Shown one piece after another: positions 52,827 through 61,295 of a stretch of DNA of 64,000 nucleotides. The DNA lies in NCBI RefSeq assembly GCF_014280965.1, contig NZ_JACODZ010000001.1, positions 1-64,000 on the forward strand, written 5' to 3'. Each line of letters starts with the position of its first letter. Position 1 is the stretch's first letter. Below the pieces are notes generated by a model that was not told the origin of the DNA, ran no database searches, and was given only the letters and a program-made list of their open reading frames with translations. This DNA comes from Echinicola salinicaeni (lineage in GTDB: Bacteria; Bacteroidota; Bacteroidia; Cytophagales; Cyclobacteriaceae). The translations under genes and the position numbers were made by a program.

Positions 52827-54605
52827 ATGTATAATATTGAAGAACTAAAAATCAGATTGCTATCTGAATTAAAAGAGATAGCAGAAGAACTTGGAGTTAA
52901 GAACTTCAAGTCCCTAAAAAAGGATGATCTCATTTATGCCATCTTAGATCAGCAAGCTATCACCCCAGAGAAAGCCCTTCCAAAGAAAAAGCCTTCCAAA
53001 GCTGAAACTGAGAAAGTCCAAACTGAAGAAAAGAAAACTCCTGAAAAAGCTTCTGAAGTCGTAGAGAAAAAGGAAAGCAAGCCTAAGTTTAAGAGACAAA
53101 ATGTCTCGGATGCCAAGGCAGAGACTGGAGGCACAGAAAAGCCAGAGAAAACTGCTCCTAAGAGAGAGAAAGTAGAAGAGAAAGCGGCGGATACAAATGT
53201 TCGTCCTAGGCAAAAGCCGAAAGCCAAGGAAGAAAAGAATACTCCAGAGCCTAAGCCTCAAGCCAAAAAAGAGGAAGTGGCAGCCAAGGCTGATGAAGAA
53301 AACAGGCCAAGAAGCTTTAGGCCGAGAAGGAAAGCGGTAGTAGATGAAGAAGCGCAGCGAGTGGCTGTAGAGCGTCCAGCAGATGCTGATTCAGATATTC
53401 CAAAAAGAAAAAATATAAAAAGCCATGATGAAGGTTCTTCTGTTCCTACAAATGGCAATAAGAAAAAATACTCAGTAGCCGTCAAGGAATTTGATGGGAT
53501 AATTGAAAATGAAGGTGTTTTGGAGATCATGTCTGATGGATATGGATTCTTAAGGTCTTTGGATTATAATTATTTAGCTTCTCCTGATGATATTTATGTT
53601 TCTCCATCCCAAATCAAACTGTTTGGATTAAAGACAGGAGATAATATCAAAGGACAGATCAGACCTCCAAAAGAGGGTGAGAAATACTTCGCCTTATTGA
53701 AGGTGAGTTCTGTAAATGGTAAGACTACTGAAGAAATCAGAGATAGGATTCCATTTGAGTATTTGACGCCTTTATTCCCTGAGGAGAGGTTGAAATTGAC
53801 CACAAGAGCAGATAATTTCTCTACTAGGATTGTAGATCTTTTTGCGCCTATTGGTAAGGGGCAAAGAGGGATGATCGTGGCACAACCTAAGACTGGTAAG
53901 ACCGTCTTGCTACAAAAGATTGCCAATGCTATTGCAGAAAACCATCCAGAGTGTCATTTGATGATCCTTTTGATCGATGAACGTCCTGAAGAGGTGACGG
54001 ATATGGCTAGATCAGTAAAGGCAGAAGTGATCTCTTCTACTTTTGATGAGCAAGCTGAGCGTCACGTTAAGGTTTCAGCCATGGTTTTGGAAAAGGCCAA
54101 AAGAATGGTAGAATGTGGTCATGATGTAGTAATTCTATTGGATTCCATTACCAGATTGGCCAGGGCATACAATACCGTTGTGCCATCATCAGGAAAGATC
54201 CTTTCCGGTGGTGTGGATGCCAACGCACTGCATAAGCCTAAGCGTTTCTTTGGTGCTGCCAGAAATGTGGAGAATGGTGGTTCTTTGACTATTATTGCTA
54301 CAGCATTAGTAGAGACAGGATCTAAAATGGATGAGGTGATCTTTGAGGAATTCAAGGGTACTGGTAATATGGAATTAAGTTTGGACAGAAAACTTTCCAA
54401 CAGAAGGATCTATCCAGCAATCGATGTTCCTGGTTCTGGTACAAGAAGGGAAGATCTGTTGATGGAAAAAGAAGAGATGCAAAGAGTTTGGATACTGAGA
54501 AAACTGATGTCAGATATGACTTCTCAAGAAGCCATGGAATTCTTGCTTCAGAGAATGAAAGGGACTCGAGACAATGCAGAGTTTTTGATCAGTATGAACG
54601 GATAA
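52827..54605 (+). CDS. rho: Transcription termination factor Rho with long disordered insertion
   Basis: 592 residues against about 420 for E. coli Rho. Order: Rho_N SAP-like domain at about 3-45 ([20 protein letters not shown]); a Lys/Glu/Pro/Ala-rich low-complexity insertion at about 46-220; RNA-binding OB domain at about 225-300 ([16 protein letters not shown]); ATPase at about 310-592 with the P-loop [15 protein letters not shown], Walker B ([17 protein letters not shown]) and the secondary RNA-site loop near [14 protein letters not shown]. It unwinds nascent RNA as a hexamer. Such insertions are typical of Bacteroidota; in Bacteroides thetaiotaomicron the insertion drives condensate formation. 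Confidence 0.98.
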   Translation: MYNIEELKIRLLSELKEIAEELGVKNFKSLKKDDLIYAILDQQAITPEKALPKKKPSKAETEKVQTEEKKTPEKASEVVEKKESKPKFKRQNVSDAKAETGGTEKPEKTAPKREKVEEKAADTNVRPRQKPKAKEEKNTPEPKPQAKKEEVAAKADEENRPRSFRPRRKAVVDEEAQRVAVERPADADSDIPKRKNIKSHDEGSSVPTNGNKKKYSVAVKEFDGIIENEGVLEIMSDGYGFLRSLDYNYLASPDDIYVSPSQIKLFGLKTGDNIKGQIRPPKEGEKYFALLKVSSVNGKTTEEIRDRIPFEYLTPLFPEERLKLTTRADNFSTRIVDLFAPIGKGQRGMIVAQPKTGKTVLLQKIANAIAENHPECHLMILLIDERPEEVTDMARSVKAEVISSTFDEQAERHVKVSAMVLEKAKRMVECGHDVVILLDSITRLARAYNTVVPSSGKILSGGVDANALHKPKRFFGAARNVENGGSLTIIATALVETGSKMDEVIFEEFKGTGNMELSLDRKLSNRRIYPAIDVPGSGTRREDLLMEKEEMQRVWILRKLMSDMTSQEAMEFLLQRMKGTRDNAEFLISMNG

Positions 54606-54629
54606 AATTCTTAAAATATAATTAGATGA

Positions 54630-54662
54630 AAGCCCTGATCTTTATGGTCAGGGCTTTTTTTA
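54630..54662 (+). terminator. Intrinsic terminator of rho
   Basis: AAGCCCTGA (54630-54638) pairs with TCAGGGCTT (54648-54656), 9-nt loop, then a T-run. Confidence 0.88.
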
Positions 54663-54768
54663 TGTCCTCAATATTCAGTTGATCTATGCATCTATTAGAG
54701 GTCTGATATACTTATGTTCTTTTCAGCTAAATTATTAAGTGTTAGATTATTGTAGTTGTTATGTCTTT

Positions 54769-54960
54769 TTCTGGAATATGATTATCCGTTTTAACACCAG
54801 TAAACTTATTTCTCACAGCCTGTCCCGATTTATCGGGAGATTCCATGGATCTACACAGATTTAAATTAGTATTTCTGAGAGACATGTATTCTCTTAATAG
54901 GGAATGTTTTGAATGGTAAAACTTACTGGTGCAATTGCGGATATACATATTCTGGAATAT
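54769..54960. repeat. MITE-like element with inverted repeats inside 11-bp direct repeats
   Basis: The direct repeat TTCTGGAATAT lies at 54769-54779 and 54950-54960. Just inside are imperfect inverted arms: TATCCG then CACCAGTAA on the left (54783-54803) and TTACTGGTG then CGGATA on the right (54923-54943). In the middle is a perfect palindrome TCCCGATTTATCGGGA (54823-54838). The layout resembles a small non-autonomous transposon with a target duplication. Confidence 0.65.
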
Positions 54961-54962
54961 CT

Positions 54963-54997
54963 AAAAGCCCTCATGCGTCATGTATGAGGGCTTTTTG
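54963..54997 (+). terminator. Orphan intrinsic terminator
   Basis: AAAAGCCCTCAT (54963-54974) pairs exactly with ATGAGGGCTTTT (54984-54995), 9-nt loop, T-run. The nearest upstream gene, rho, already has its own terminator 300 nt earlier, so this one may end an unannotated RNA made from the repeat element or catch read-through before the next gene. Confidence 0.8.
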
Positions 54998-55142
54998 TTT
55001 ATGTTTTTATTTTGAACAGTAAAAAACAATATATGAAAAACAAAAAACTGTAAATATAAATTGATAAATATTTTTATTAATAATATTAAATACTAATATT
55101 TGTATAAGAAAAGCATAAAAGTGTAAATAAATATTTTTAGGT

Positions 55143-56591
55143 ATGAATAAAAAATTGTCCATATTGATGCAAATAGTCTTTTTGCTAGCGCTGGGGGGCA
55201 ATGTGTTCGGACAAACTTTTACTTATAGCCCAGGTAATACAGGTTGTGATGGTACCTGGGGGGATGCTGATTGTTGGAATGTAAGTGCAACTTCCGGTTG
55301 TACGCCTCATTCTGCTCCACCACCAACCAACGGAGCATCTGGTTGTGAAGTGAATATTGTGATCAATGATGATCTAACGTACACTGGCGATTTGGTTTTT
55401 GGCGGGAGTTTTACTTCTATGGCTTTGGGTGGAGGAGCAATTTTTGATGTAATAGGTAATGTGCAAATAGCATCCGATGAGAAGGCGACATTTTCATTAA
55501 CTTCTTCGAGTGAATTAAATATTTCTAATGAATTGATAATTTCCCTAGGCTCAAGTAGCGATAGTACTGTCCTTAATATAGAAGGAGATGGTACTAGTTT
55601 TGTCAATACTGGCATGATTGATTTGAGAGGTAGGGCCATGATCGAGGTGAATGAGGGTGGATCTTTGATATCTTCTGGGCCGACAGAATATAATGGTAAT
55701 AGTTCTAGAATAGATATTCACGGTTTTTTTAGGACTGCTACCATTGATATTCAAGGAGGGAGTAATCATCAATTGAATTCTTATGGAGCTGCCCAAATAT
55801 TAGTTGAAGGTGATATTGTTTTAGGTGGATCATCTGGGATAACTTTTAACGGAGATAGTGAAGTTGATGTAGGGGGCAATATTGATAATTCAAATGGGGC
55901 TACCCTAATAGCATCAGATAATGCAAAGGTTTATTATTGTGGTGAAATAAAAAAGGAGCCAAAGGCTATAGAGGAACAACAAGGAGATTTTGTGTTTGGG
56001 TGTAGGATTCTTCCTGTGCAATCTTTAACTCTCTCTGGAGAATACCATAAAGAATCGAATCAGGTTGAATTGACATGGTCTACGGCAAAGGAGAATGATA
56101 ACAGTCATTTTGAAGTGGAGTGTTCTTTTGATGGAATCGATGCTTTTGAAAAAGTCGGCACGATTCCGGGGATAGGTTGGTCTGATAAGATGACTTATTA
56201 TAATTTTGAAGATGAAAATCTTTTAATGACCGCCAGTAAGGCCTATTATAGAATCAAGCAAGTGAGTTTAAATGGTAAAGAAACATTTAGTGATGTCATT
56301 GTTATTGATTTGCCAAGTGTTAAGACAACCAAAAATGTATGGCGGGCCTATCCTAATCCTAGTCGGGGTGAGCAGGTAAAAGTGGCTTTACTTAATCAGG
56401 ATTTGTACCAAGGTGGTGAAGTAAGTTTCAGGGTGTTTGACAGTTTAAATTCATCTGACTTGGTTAAGGTAAGCAATGCCCAGTCTTTAAATCCAAAAGT
56501 GGCTGAGGTATTAGGGCAATTCTCTTCTGGTCTAGTGGTGGTGGAGATGATATGGGATAATCATGTAGAGTATATTAAGGTGATTTTATAA
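55143..56591 (+). CDS. Secreted T9SS-type cargo with beta-helix-like N-terminus (tandem paralogue 1)
   Basis: 482 residues. Signal peptide MNKKLSILMQIVFLLALGGN... ends near residue 23 (VFGQ). The N-terminal part (about 25-285) is rich in short repeating beta strands (LNISNELIISLGSSSDSTVL, VEGDIVLGGSSGITFNGDSE), like a right-handed beta helix, with six Cys in the first and last parts. The C-terminal part (about 290-482) is a module shared with the next two genes: VELTWSTAKENDNSHFEVE, AYYRIKQVSLNGKETFSDV, WRAYPNPSRGEQVKVALL and VEYIKVIL. The YPNP start of the final segment resembles T9SS type A sorting domains. Probably a surface or secreted protein; ligand unknown. Confidence 0.85.
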   Translation: MNKKLSILMQIVFLLALGGNVFGQTFTYSPGNTGCDGTWGDADCWNVSATSGCTPHSAPPPTNGASGCEVNIVINDDLTYTGDLVFGGSFTSMALGGGAIFDVIGNVQIASDEKATFSLTSSSELNISNELIISLGSSSDSTVLNIEGDGTSFVNTGMIDLRGRAMIEVNEGGSLISSGPTEYNGNSSRIDIHGFFRTATIDIQGGSNHQLNSYGAAQILVEGDIVLGGSSGITFNGDSEVDVGGNIDNSNGATLIASDNAKVYYCGEIKKEPKAIEEQQGDFVFGCRILPVQSLTLSGEYHKESNQVELTWSTAKENDNSHFEVECSFDGIDAFEKVGTIPGIGWSDKMTYYNFEDENLLMTASKAYYRIKQVSLNGKETFSDVIVIDLPSVKTTKNVWRAYPNPSRGEQVKVALLNQDLYQGGEVSFRVFDSLNSSDLVKVSNAQSLNPKVAEVLGQFSSGLVVVEMIWDNHVEYIKVIL

Positions 56592-56933
56592 AAAGGTATC
56601 TCACGGATTCCACAGATTAGCACGGAAAATACTGTTAACTCTATGGAAAACAGGGTAATCTATGGGAAACCAACTTATTTTGTATCAAAGCATGTATTAA
56701 ATATTACCTGCTATTCGAGTAAAAGAAAATTGAGAAATTATTTAGGTTAAAATTCAGGTTGCTTTTTATTGTTTTTAGTCCTCTTCAGGTGTGGTTCCCT
56801 GGAGAGGATTTTTTTTGAACAGCATTTTTTTAGGCTTGAACACTTTTTATTTACGTGTCAAAAGGCTAAATTATATATTTATAATACAAAAAAATAGATG
56901 TAAAAACACATTTCGGTTTTTAATACGTTGATC
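56592..56933. other. 342-bp gap between paralogues 1 and 2
   Basis: Apart from the terminator at 56779-56816 I see only AT-rich sequence and a segment near 56598-56625 (CACGGATTCCACAGATTAGC) that resembles a short motif near 54843-54862 (CCATGGATCTACACAGATT). No gene. Confidence 0.5.
56779..56816 (+). terminator. Intrinsic terminator after paralogue 1
   Basis: TCCTCTTCAGG (56779-56789) pairs with CCTGGAGAGGA (56798-56808) with one G-U pair, 8-nt loop, then eight T. It lies about 190 nt after the stop codon. Confidence 0.85.
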
Positions 56934-58505
56934 ATGAAAAATCTGCATTTCATATTTTTAGTGATTTTTTTGGCACTTTTTGTTAGCAGGGAAGTGTATG
57001 GGCAGAGTTGTAGCTGTCATCCAGTTAATGACTTGACCATTACTATTTCAGGTAGTGATAATGGTAGTTATGATGCAACTGGATTTACAAACATTTGTAT
57101 TGAAGGAGTCGGGACTTTTTCTGGAACAATTACCAATTTATCTGATGGTGCGATAATTTGTATTGATGAAGAGATTACTTATGAATTTAGTAGTGCAATT
57201 ACAGATAATTTAGACCCAAACTGGGGCCGGATTTGGTCAGGAAATTGGACAATTAATAATTACGGAAAATTTATAGGTAGTACGGTTTTAACATTGCAAG
57301 ATGGTCAGACATTTAATAATTATAGTTATGGTGATTATGAAGCATATGGCGATGTGGATGCAGATTTGTTAATAGAAGCTGGTTTTTATATCCGGCCGGG
57401 AGGGGAAGATCGAGAGGAGAATGACCAATTTAATATTGATGAAGGGGGTGAGTTCAATAATTTTGGATCGGTTAATATTTCAGGTGATTTAGTCAATAAT
57501 GGGATTTTTAATTCAATTTCAGATGAGGCCATCGTAAATGTTGGAAATGAGTATCATAACGAATCTGGAACGTCTGATATTTTTTCATTAAGGGCTTACG
57601 GGGAAATTACCAATACAGGGGTTATTACTTTAAGGGGGATAGTTGAATCGGTGACAGATGGGTTTAGAAATGCTAGGGATGATGATAGTGGTCAAGTGAT
57701 AGGCTTGGGGAGTCCTTGTGTTATGATCAAGACAGCTACTTTTATTGAAAACAATGGAGATGCTTCAATTTTGGATGGAGATGAAGGCTCGATTATACTG
57801 GATTCTGGAGATGAGAATTATGATAGAAGCGGAGATGAAGTTCCGGGAGTTTATGCTGTAGGGCAATCGGATGAAGTTAATATTTCAGAGGAATGTTTTA
57901 GCCGATTGTCAGCTATATTACCTGTTCTCTGGCAGGATTTCTCCTTAGAATATTTTTCTGAACCTGAACAAGAAATAAAAATCAATTGGTCTACTTCCAA
58001 GGAATGGGAAAACAGCCATTTTGAAATTGAACGTGCTGTAGATGGGGTGGAGGATTATCAGCTTGTTGGCAGAGTGGATGCTGTGGGTTGGTCAGATTTG
58101 ATTTCCTATTATTCCTATAAGGATAGCGAATTCCCTATTAATGCGGAAAGGCTTTATTATAGGGTTAAACAAGTGGATTTGGATGGAAGTTATTCCTATA
58201 GTGAGACTTTGATGATAGCTCTTCCTGAAGTGCACTATACCTATGGGGTGTGGAAGTTCTATCCCAACCCTACAAGGGGTGAATCTTTAAGACTCGCTTT
58301 GGTCAAGAAGGAACAGTATAATGGAGGGCCAATCAACTTTAGGATTTTTAATGCCATAAATGCCATTCCTTATAAAAAAGTACATTCCTTAATTGAATTA
58401 GAACAAAATATAGCTGATATGGTCAGTGGTTTTTCTAATGGTTTGGTGGTGGTAGAACTGCGATGGGGGGAGCGTGTGGAATATATAAAAGTTATCAATG
58501 AGTAA
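56934..58505 (+). CDS. Secreted T9SS-type cargo (tandem paralogue 2)
   Basis: 523 residues from the ATG at 56934; signal peptide ends near VYGQ (residue about 24). The mature start is Cys-rich (SCSCHPVNDL). The N-terminal region (about 25-325) is beta-rich with Asn/Gly/Tyr repeats (FNNYSYGDYEAYGDVDADLL, FNNFGSVNISGDLVNNGIFN), probably a beta-helix-like domain, not closely related in sequence to that of paralogue 1. The last 190 residues match the shared module: IKINWSTSKEWENSHFEIER, LYYRVKQVDLDGSYSYSETL, WKFYPNPTRGESLRLALV, VEYIKVINE. Surface or secreted protein of unknown role. Confidence 0.83.
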   Translation: MKNLHFIFLVIFLALFVSREVYGQSCSCHPVNDLTITISGSDNGSYDATGFTNICIEGVGTFSGTITNLSDGAIICIDEEITYEFSSAITDNLDPNWGRIWSGNWTINNYGKFIGSTVLTLQDGQTFNNYSYGDYEAYGDVDADLLIEAGFYIRPGGEDREENDQFNIDEGGEFNNFGSVNISGDLVNNGIFNSISDEAIVNVGNEYHNESGTSDIFSLRAYGEITNTGVITLRGIVESVTDGFRNARDDDSGQVIGLGSPCVMIKTATFIENNGDASILDGDEGSIILDSGDENYDRSGDEVPGVYAVGQSDEVNISEECFSRLSAILPVLWQDFSLEYFSEPEQEIKINWSTSKEWENSHFEIERAVDGVEDYQLVGRVDAVGWSDLISYYSYKDSEFPINAERLYYRVKQVDLDGSYSYSETLMIALPEVHYTYGVWKFYPNPTRGESLRLALVKKEQYNGGPINFRIFNAINAIPYKKVHSLIELEQNIADMVSGFSNGLVVVELRWGERVEYIKVINE

Positions 58506-58681
58506 ATGAACGGTTTATATTTCGTAATAAATGGTGAAAATTGTGAAAAACTATTTTTTCTTGTTTTAGTTTTTCTTCTAATTTGCTATCGAATGGTTTT
58601 TAATTGACATCAAAGCCAAGAAATTCCATTTGTGTCAATTAGCAGGAGTCATGCCTGAAAGTTTTACCCTTAATTTGGATA

Positions 58682-60226
58682 TTGTTCACTTTGAATAATT
58701 ACGGCAGAATACATAATGCTAATGGGGCTTTTTTGATTGGCCTTTTGGTGGTGCTTAACCTTTTTGCTTCTAGCGTCTATGGCTTGGATACAGAAGATTT
58801 TTCTTTTACGCCGGTAAGCCCATGCATAGAGACACATTATTCTGCTGATGGGACATCTCTCTTATATATTTATTTCTGTGATGACGTATTTGCCATGCCT
58901 TTTGATTATGATGATGTGGAGGTTTTGATCGTTGCCGGAGGCGGAGGTGGTGGTTTTGGGCAAAGCGCTGGGGGAGGTGGAGGCGGAGAGGTGTATTATC
59001 AAGCCTCCATGATGCTCAATCCAGGTTCTAGTTATCAAGTCGCTGTTGGGAACGGGGGGAATGGAGCTCTTGTGTCATCGGAAGCAGGGGGTAATGGAGG
59101 AAATTCAAGTTTTAATAGTATTGTCGCCAAAGGTGGCGGTGGTGGTGGAACATCCTCGAATAATGCAAGCATTGCGAAGGGTAGAGCCGGCGGTAATGGT
59201 GGTGGTGGGGCTGCAGCTCCCGATTTAAGCTATAGTGGAGGGAGTGGAAATGGCAATGCTCCCAGTCATAGCCATGCAGGAGGGAATGGGCACCAGAGTG
59301 GTGCAAGTAACAATCGTGCCGGAGGTGGAGGTGCTGGTGCCGGAGGTGCAGGAAATAGTGGGGGAAATGGGCATAATCCCGGTGCAGGAGGGCCAGGAAG
59401 ACAAGTGGATATGTTTTCTGATTTTCCGTCTGTTAGCATAGGTAATTTATTTGCAGCTGGTGGTGGGGCTACCGGAAGGCAGAATAATGGAAATAAAAAG
59501 GAAGCCGAGGGTGGTTCTGGCATTGGAGGAGATGGTAATGCATACGGTAGTGGTGGATCAGGAAAAGAAAATACAGGTTCTGGAGGTGGGGCAGGTGTTA
59601 GCAAGGGCGGCAAAGGAGCTGATGGAGTGGTAGTGATCAAGTTAGGGGCAAAGATTTTGCCTGTTGTTTGGGCTGAAGTAAATGCAGAATTATCAGTTGA
59701 TCAAAGTGGTGTTCTGCTCAATTGGTCTTTGTTGCAAGAGGTAGATATTAGCCATTACATCATAGAGCGTTCTGTAAATGGTGTTCAGGATTTTAAGGTC
59801 ATCGGAAATGTAGGTATTCAGCTAGATGGTGATTTGCAATATGAATTTTTGGACAATAAATTACCAGATACTGGAGGTAGAGTTTATTACAGGGTCAGGG
59901 AGGTCAGTATTTCTGGAAAATATAGCTATAGTAAAACGGTTTCGGTACAATTGCCTTTCCGAAGAGAAAAGGAATTATGGAAGGTCTTTCCCAATCCTTC
60001 CAATGGACATGAAGTGAGTATAGCTTATAGTGGAGAATTAAAAAAAGCTCATCCTATTCAATTAACTGCTTATAATTCCCTTTTTCGATCTCAAGAAATA
60101 ACAGCAGATTCTATTGAGGAATTGAATAATAAGTTAAGGTCATTATTGGAAGGACAGCTGTCGGGATTGGTGATTTTGGAGATACATTGGGAGGGCAAAA
60201 CAGCATATTTAAAGTTGGTGCTTTGA
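58682..60226 (+). CDS. Secreted glycine-rich T9SS-type cargo (tandem paralogue 3)
   Basis: About 514 residues. No ATG lies between the upstream in-frame stop at 58640 and the signal peptide (GAFLIGLLVVLNLFASSVYG), so the start must be a TTG (58682 or 58691) unless there is a base error. From about residue 75 to 320 runs a glycine-rich domain that opens VEVLIVAGGGGGGFG and closes GADGVVVIKLG, a pattern of bacterial glycine-rich surface domains; Asn, Ser and Ala fill the rest. The last 190 residues are the module shared with the two genes before: VLLNWSLLQEVDISHYIIER, VYYRVREVSISGKYSYSKTV, WKVFPNPSNGHEVSIAYS, AYLKLVL. Confidence 0.82.
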   Translation: MFTLNNYGRIHNANGAFLIGLLVVLNLFASSVYGLDTEDFSFTPVSPCIETHYSADGTSLLYIYFCDDVFAMPFDYDDVEVLIVAGGGGGGFGQSAGGGGGGEVYYQASMMLNPGSSYQVAVGNGGNGALVSSEAGGNGGNSSFNSIVAKGGGGGGTSSNNASIAKGRAGGNGGGGAAAPDLSYSGGSGNGNAPSHSHAGGNGHQSGASNNRAGGGGAGAGGAGNSGGNGHNPGAGGPGRQVDMFSDFPSVSIGNLFAAGGGATGRQNNGNKKEAEGGSGIGGDGNAYGSGGSGKENTGSGGGAGVSKGGKGADGVVVIKLGAKILPVVWAEVNAELSVDQSGVLLNWSLLQEVDISHYIIERSVNGVQDFKVIGNVGIQLDGDLQYEFLDNKLPDTGGRVYYRVREVSISGKYSYSKTVSVQLPFRREKELWKVFPNPSNGHEVSIAYSGELKKAHPIQLTAYNSLFRSQEITADSIEELNNKLRSLLEGQLSGLVILEIHWEGKTAYLKLVL

Positions 60227-60277
60227 GGTGAGGGAATACACAAAAACAGCTGTTATATATTAGTGTAGAAGACTGGT

Positions 60278-60925
60278 TTAGTCTATTGATAGGACTTTAT
60301 CGTTTATTTTGATCTCTGCATTTCCGGAAATTAGGTAGCGTTTTCCTGAAGGAATTTCCTCGCAGAGGATTCGGGTTCTTCTAGGTTGTACCTTTTTGAA
60401 TTGACGGCCCTTAATCTCAAAGACAGTTCCAATGCTTACTTCGTTTAAGTAGGCATGATCCTCAGCTGTATTTTTCTCGTCATACTTTCTAAGTTCCTTG
60501 CTCAGCCAAAAGTCTGCTCCAGAACTAGCCTTGGGGTTGATCATATGTCTTTTGAGAGGGAGCAATATATCTTTTGGGAAAATCAAGTCAGAAAGTAAAG
60601 GGGTCAATAGAATTTGAAATTGCCTTTTCCACTCTAATCCATGAGGCTTTATTTTTATCCCAAAAAGCTTAAATGTCCTGTAGTGGGCGACTTCATGGAT
60701 ATAGGTTATTAAAAATTGATAAGGGTTAAGGTCGTGGTTGATGGTGATTTTTTGAATTTTTTGATCAGCCCTGTATCTAAAGTCTCCAAGTTTGGTTTGC
60801 CTGGATTTACTGATGGTGAATTGAAATGGATCCTCTGCCCAGAGATCCCAGCAATATTGCACAGCATTTTCAGGTACTTTTTCTTTGAAAATGGTTAAAA
60901 TTTCTAGCTTTATTTTATTGTCCAT
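60278..60925 (-). CDS. SprT-like zinc metalloprotease domain protein
   Basis: 215 residues. The zinc motif is H-E-x-x-H in ITYIHEVAHYRTF (about residues 95-107), with a third ligand probably in KPHGLEWKRQF, as in SprT/Spartan family proteins. A C-terminal basic beta part follows (TVFEIKGRQFKKVQPRRTRI), without the Cys zinc ribbon seen in E. coli SprT. No signal peptide. The eukaryotic relative Spartan repairs DNA-protein cross-links; the bacterial role is not established. It lies downstream of a small lipoprotein gene and is convergent with paralogue 3. Confidence 0.88.
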   Translation of the reverse strand: MDNKIKLEILTIFKEKVPENAVQYCWDLWAEDPFQFTISKSRQTKLGDFRYRADQKIQKITINHDLNPYQFLITYIHEVAHYRTFKLFGIKIKPHGLEWKRQFQILLTPLLSDLIFPKDILLPLKRHMINPKASSGADFWLSKELRKYDEKNTAEDHAYLNEVSIGTVFEIKGRQFKKVQPRRTRILCEEIPSGKRYLISGNAEIKINDKVLSID

Positions 60926-60942
60926 CTAAAAGCTAATTAAAT

Positions 60943-60971
60943 AAAAAAAGAGCACTGATTGCTCAGTGCTC
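60943..60971 (-). terminator. Intrinsic terminator of the small lipoprotein gene
   Basis: GAGCACTGA (60950-60958) pairs with TCAGTGCTC (60963-60971), 4-nt loop; seven T follow on the minus strand. It lies between the lipoprotein gene and the SprT-like gene. Confidence 0.87.
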
Positions 60972-60995
60972 CTCATAAAATTTCAATTAATCTAA

Positions 60996-61217
60996 TTAGT
61001 TATTGATGTCTTCAAGAGGTTCTTCGATGATTCCCTCTAATGAATCAATAACTTCCTCCATGGATTCTTCTGATTCTTCAATCAAAGTTTCAATGGTTTC
61101 CTCAACCTCAACAGGTTGAACTTCGATGATCTCTTCAGTTTGTTGAGCATCTTTTTTGCCACATGATACGGTCAATACAAGACCTGAAATGGCAAACATC
61201 ACGAATAGTTTTTTCAT
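60996..61217 (-). CDS. Small glutamate-rich lipoprotein
   Basis: 73 residues from the ATG at 61217 (MKKLFVMFAISGLVLTVSCG); the in-frame start at 61262 only adds residues before the signal. LTVSC is a lipobox, with the lipidated Cys at about residue 19. The mature part is very acidic (EEIIEVQPVEVEETIETLIE and more), with no fold that I recognise. Probably a periplasmic-facing lipoprotein. Own terminator downstream. Confidence 0.78.
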   Translation of the reverse strand: MKKLFVMFAISGLVLTVSCGKKDAQQTEEIIEVQPVEVEETIETLIEESEESMEEVIDSLEGIIEEPLEDINN

Positions 61218-61295
61218 GTGTTGAATTGTCTTAAAATAAGTCCGCAAATGTACATCTGACAAAGCATATTTTGATCAATTCCATGAAAATTATTT

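Larger units (their letters stand above)
54606..55142. other. 537-bp gap after rho with repeat element and orphan terminator
   Basis: Holds the rho terminator (54630-54662), an inverted-repeat element flanked by direct repeats (54769-54960), and a second terminator (54963-54997) with no gene in front of it. The rest is AT-rich. No convincing reading frame; the minus-strand 68-codon frame at 54742-54948 runs across the repeat. Confidence 0.6.

Noticed and set aside
54742-54948. 68-codon minus-strand frame after rho
   Set aside because: It runs through both arms and the central palindrome of an inverted-repeat element, so it is not a credible gene.
59266-59640. 124-codon minus-strand frame very rich in Pro and Ala
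   Set aside because: It is the complement of the glycine codons of paralogue 3; the composition follows from the opposite strand.
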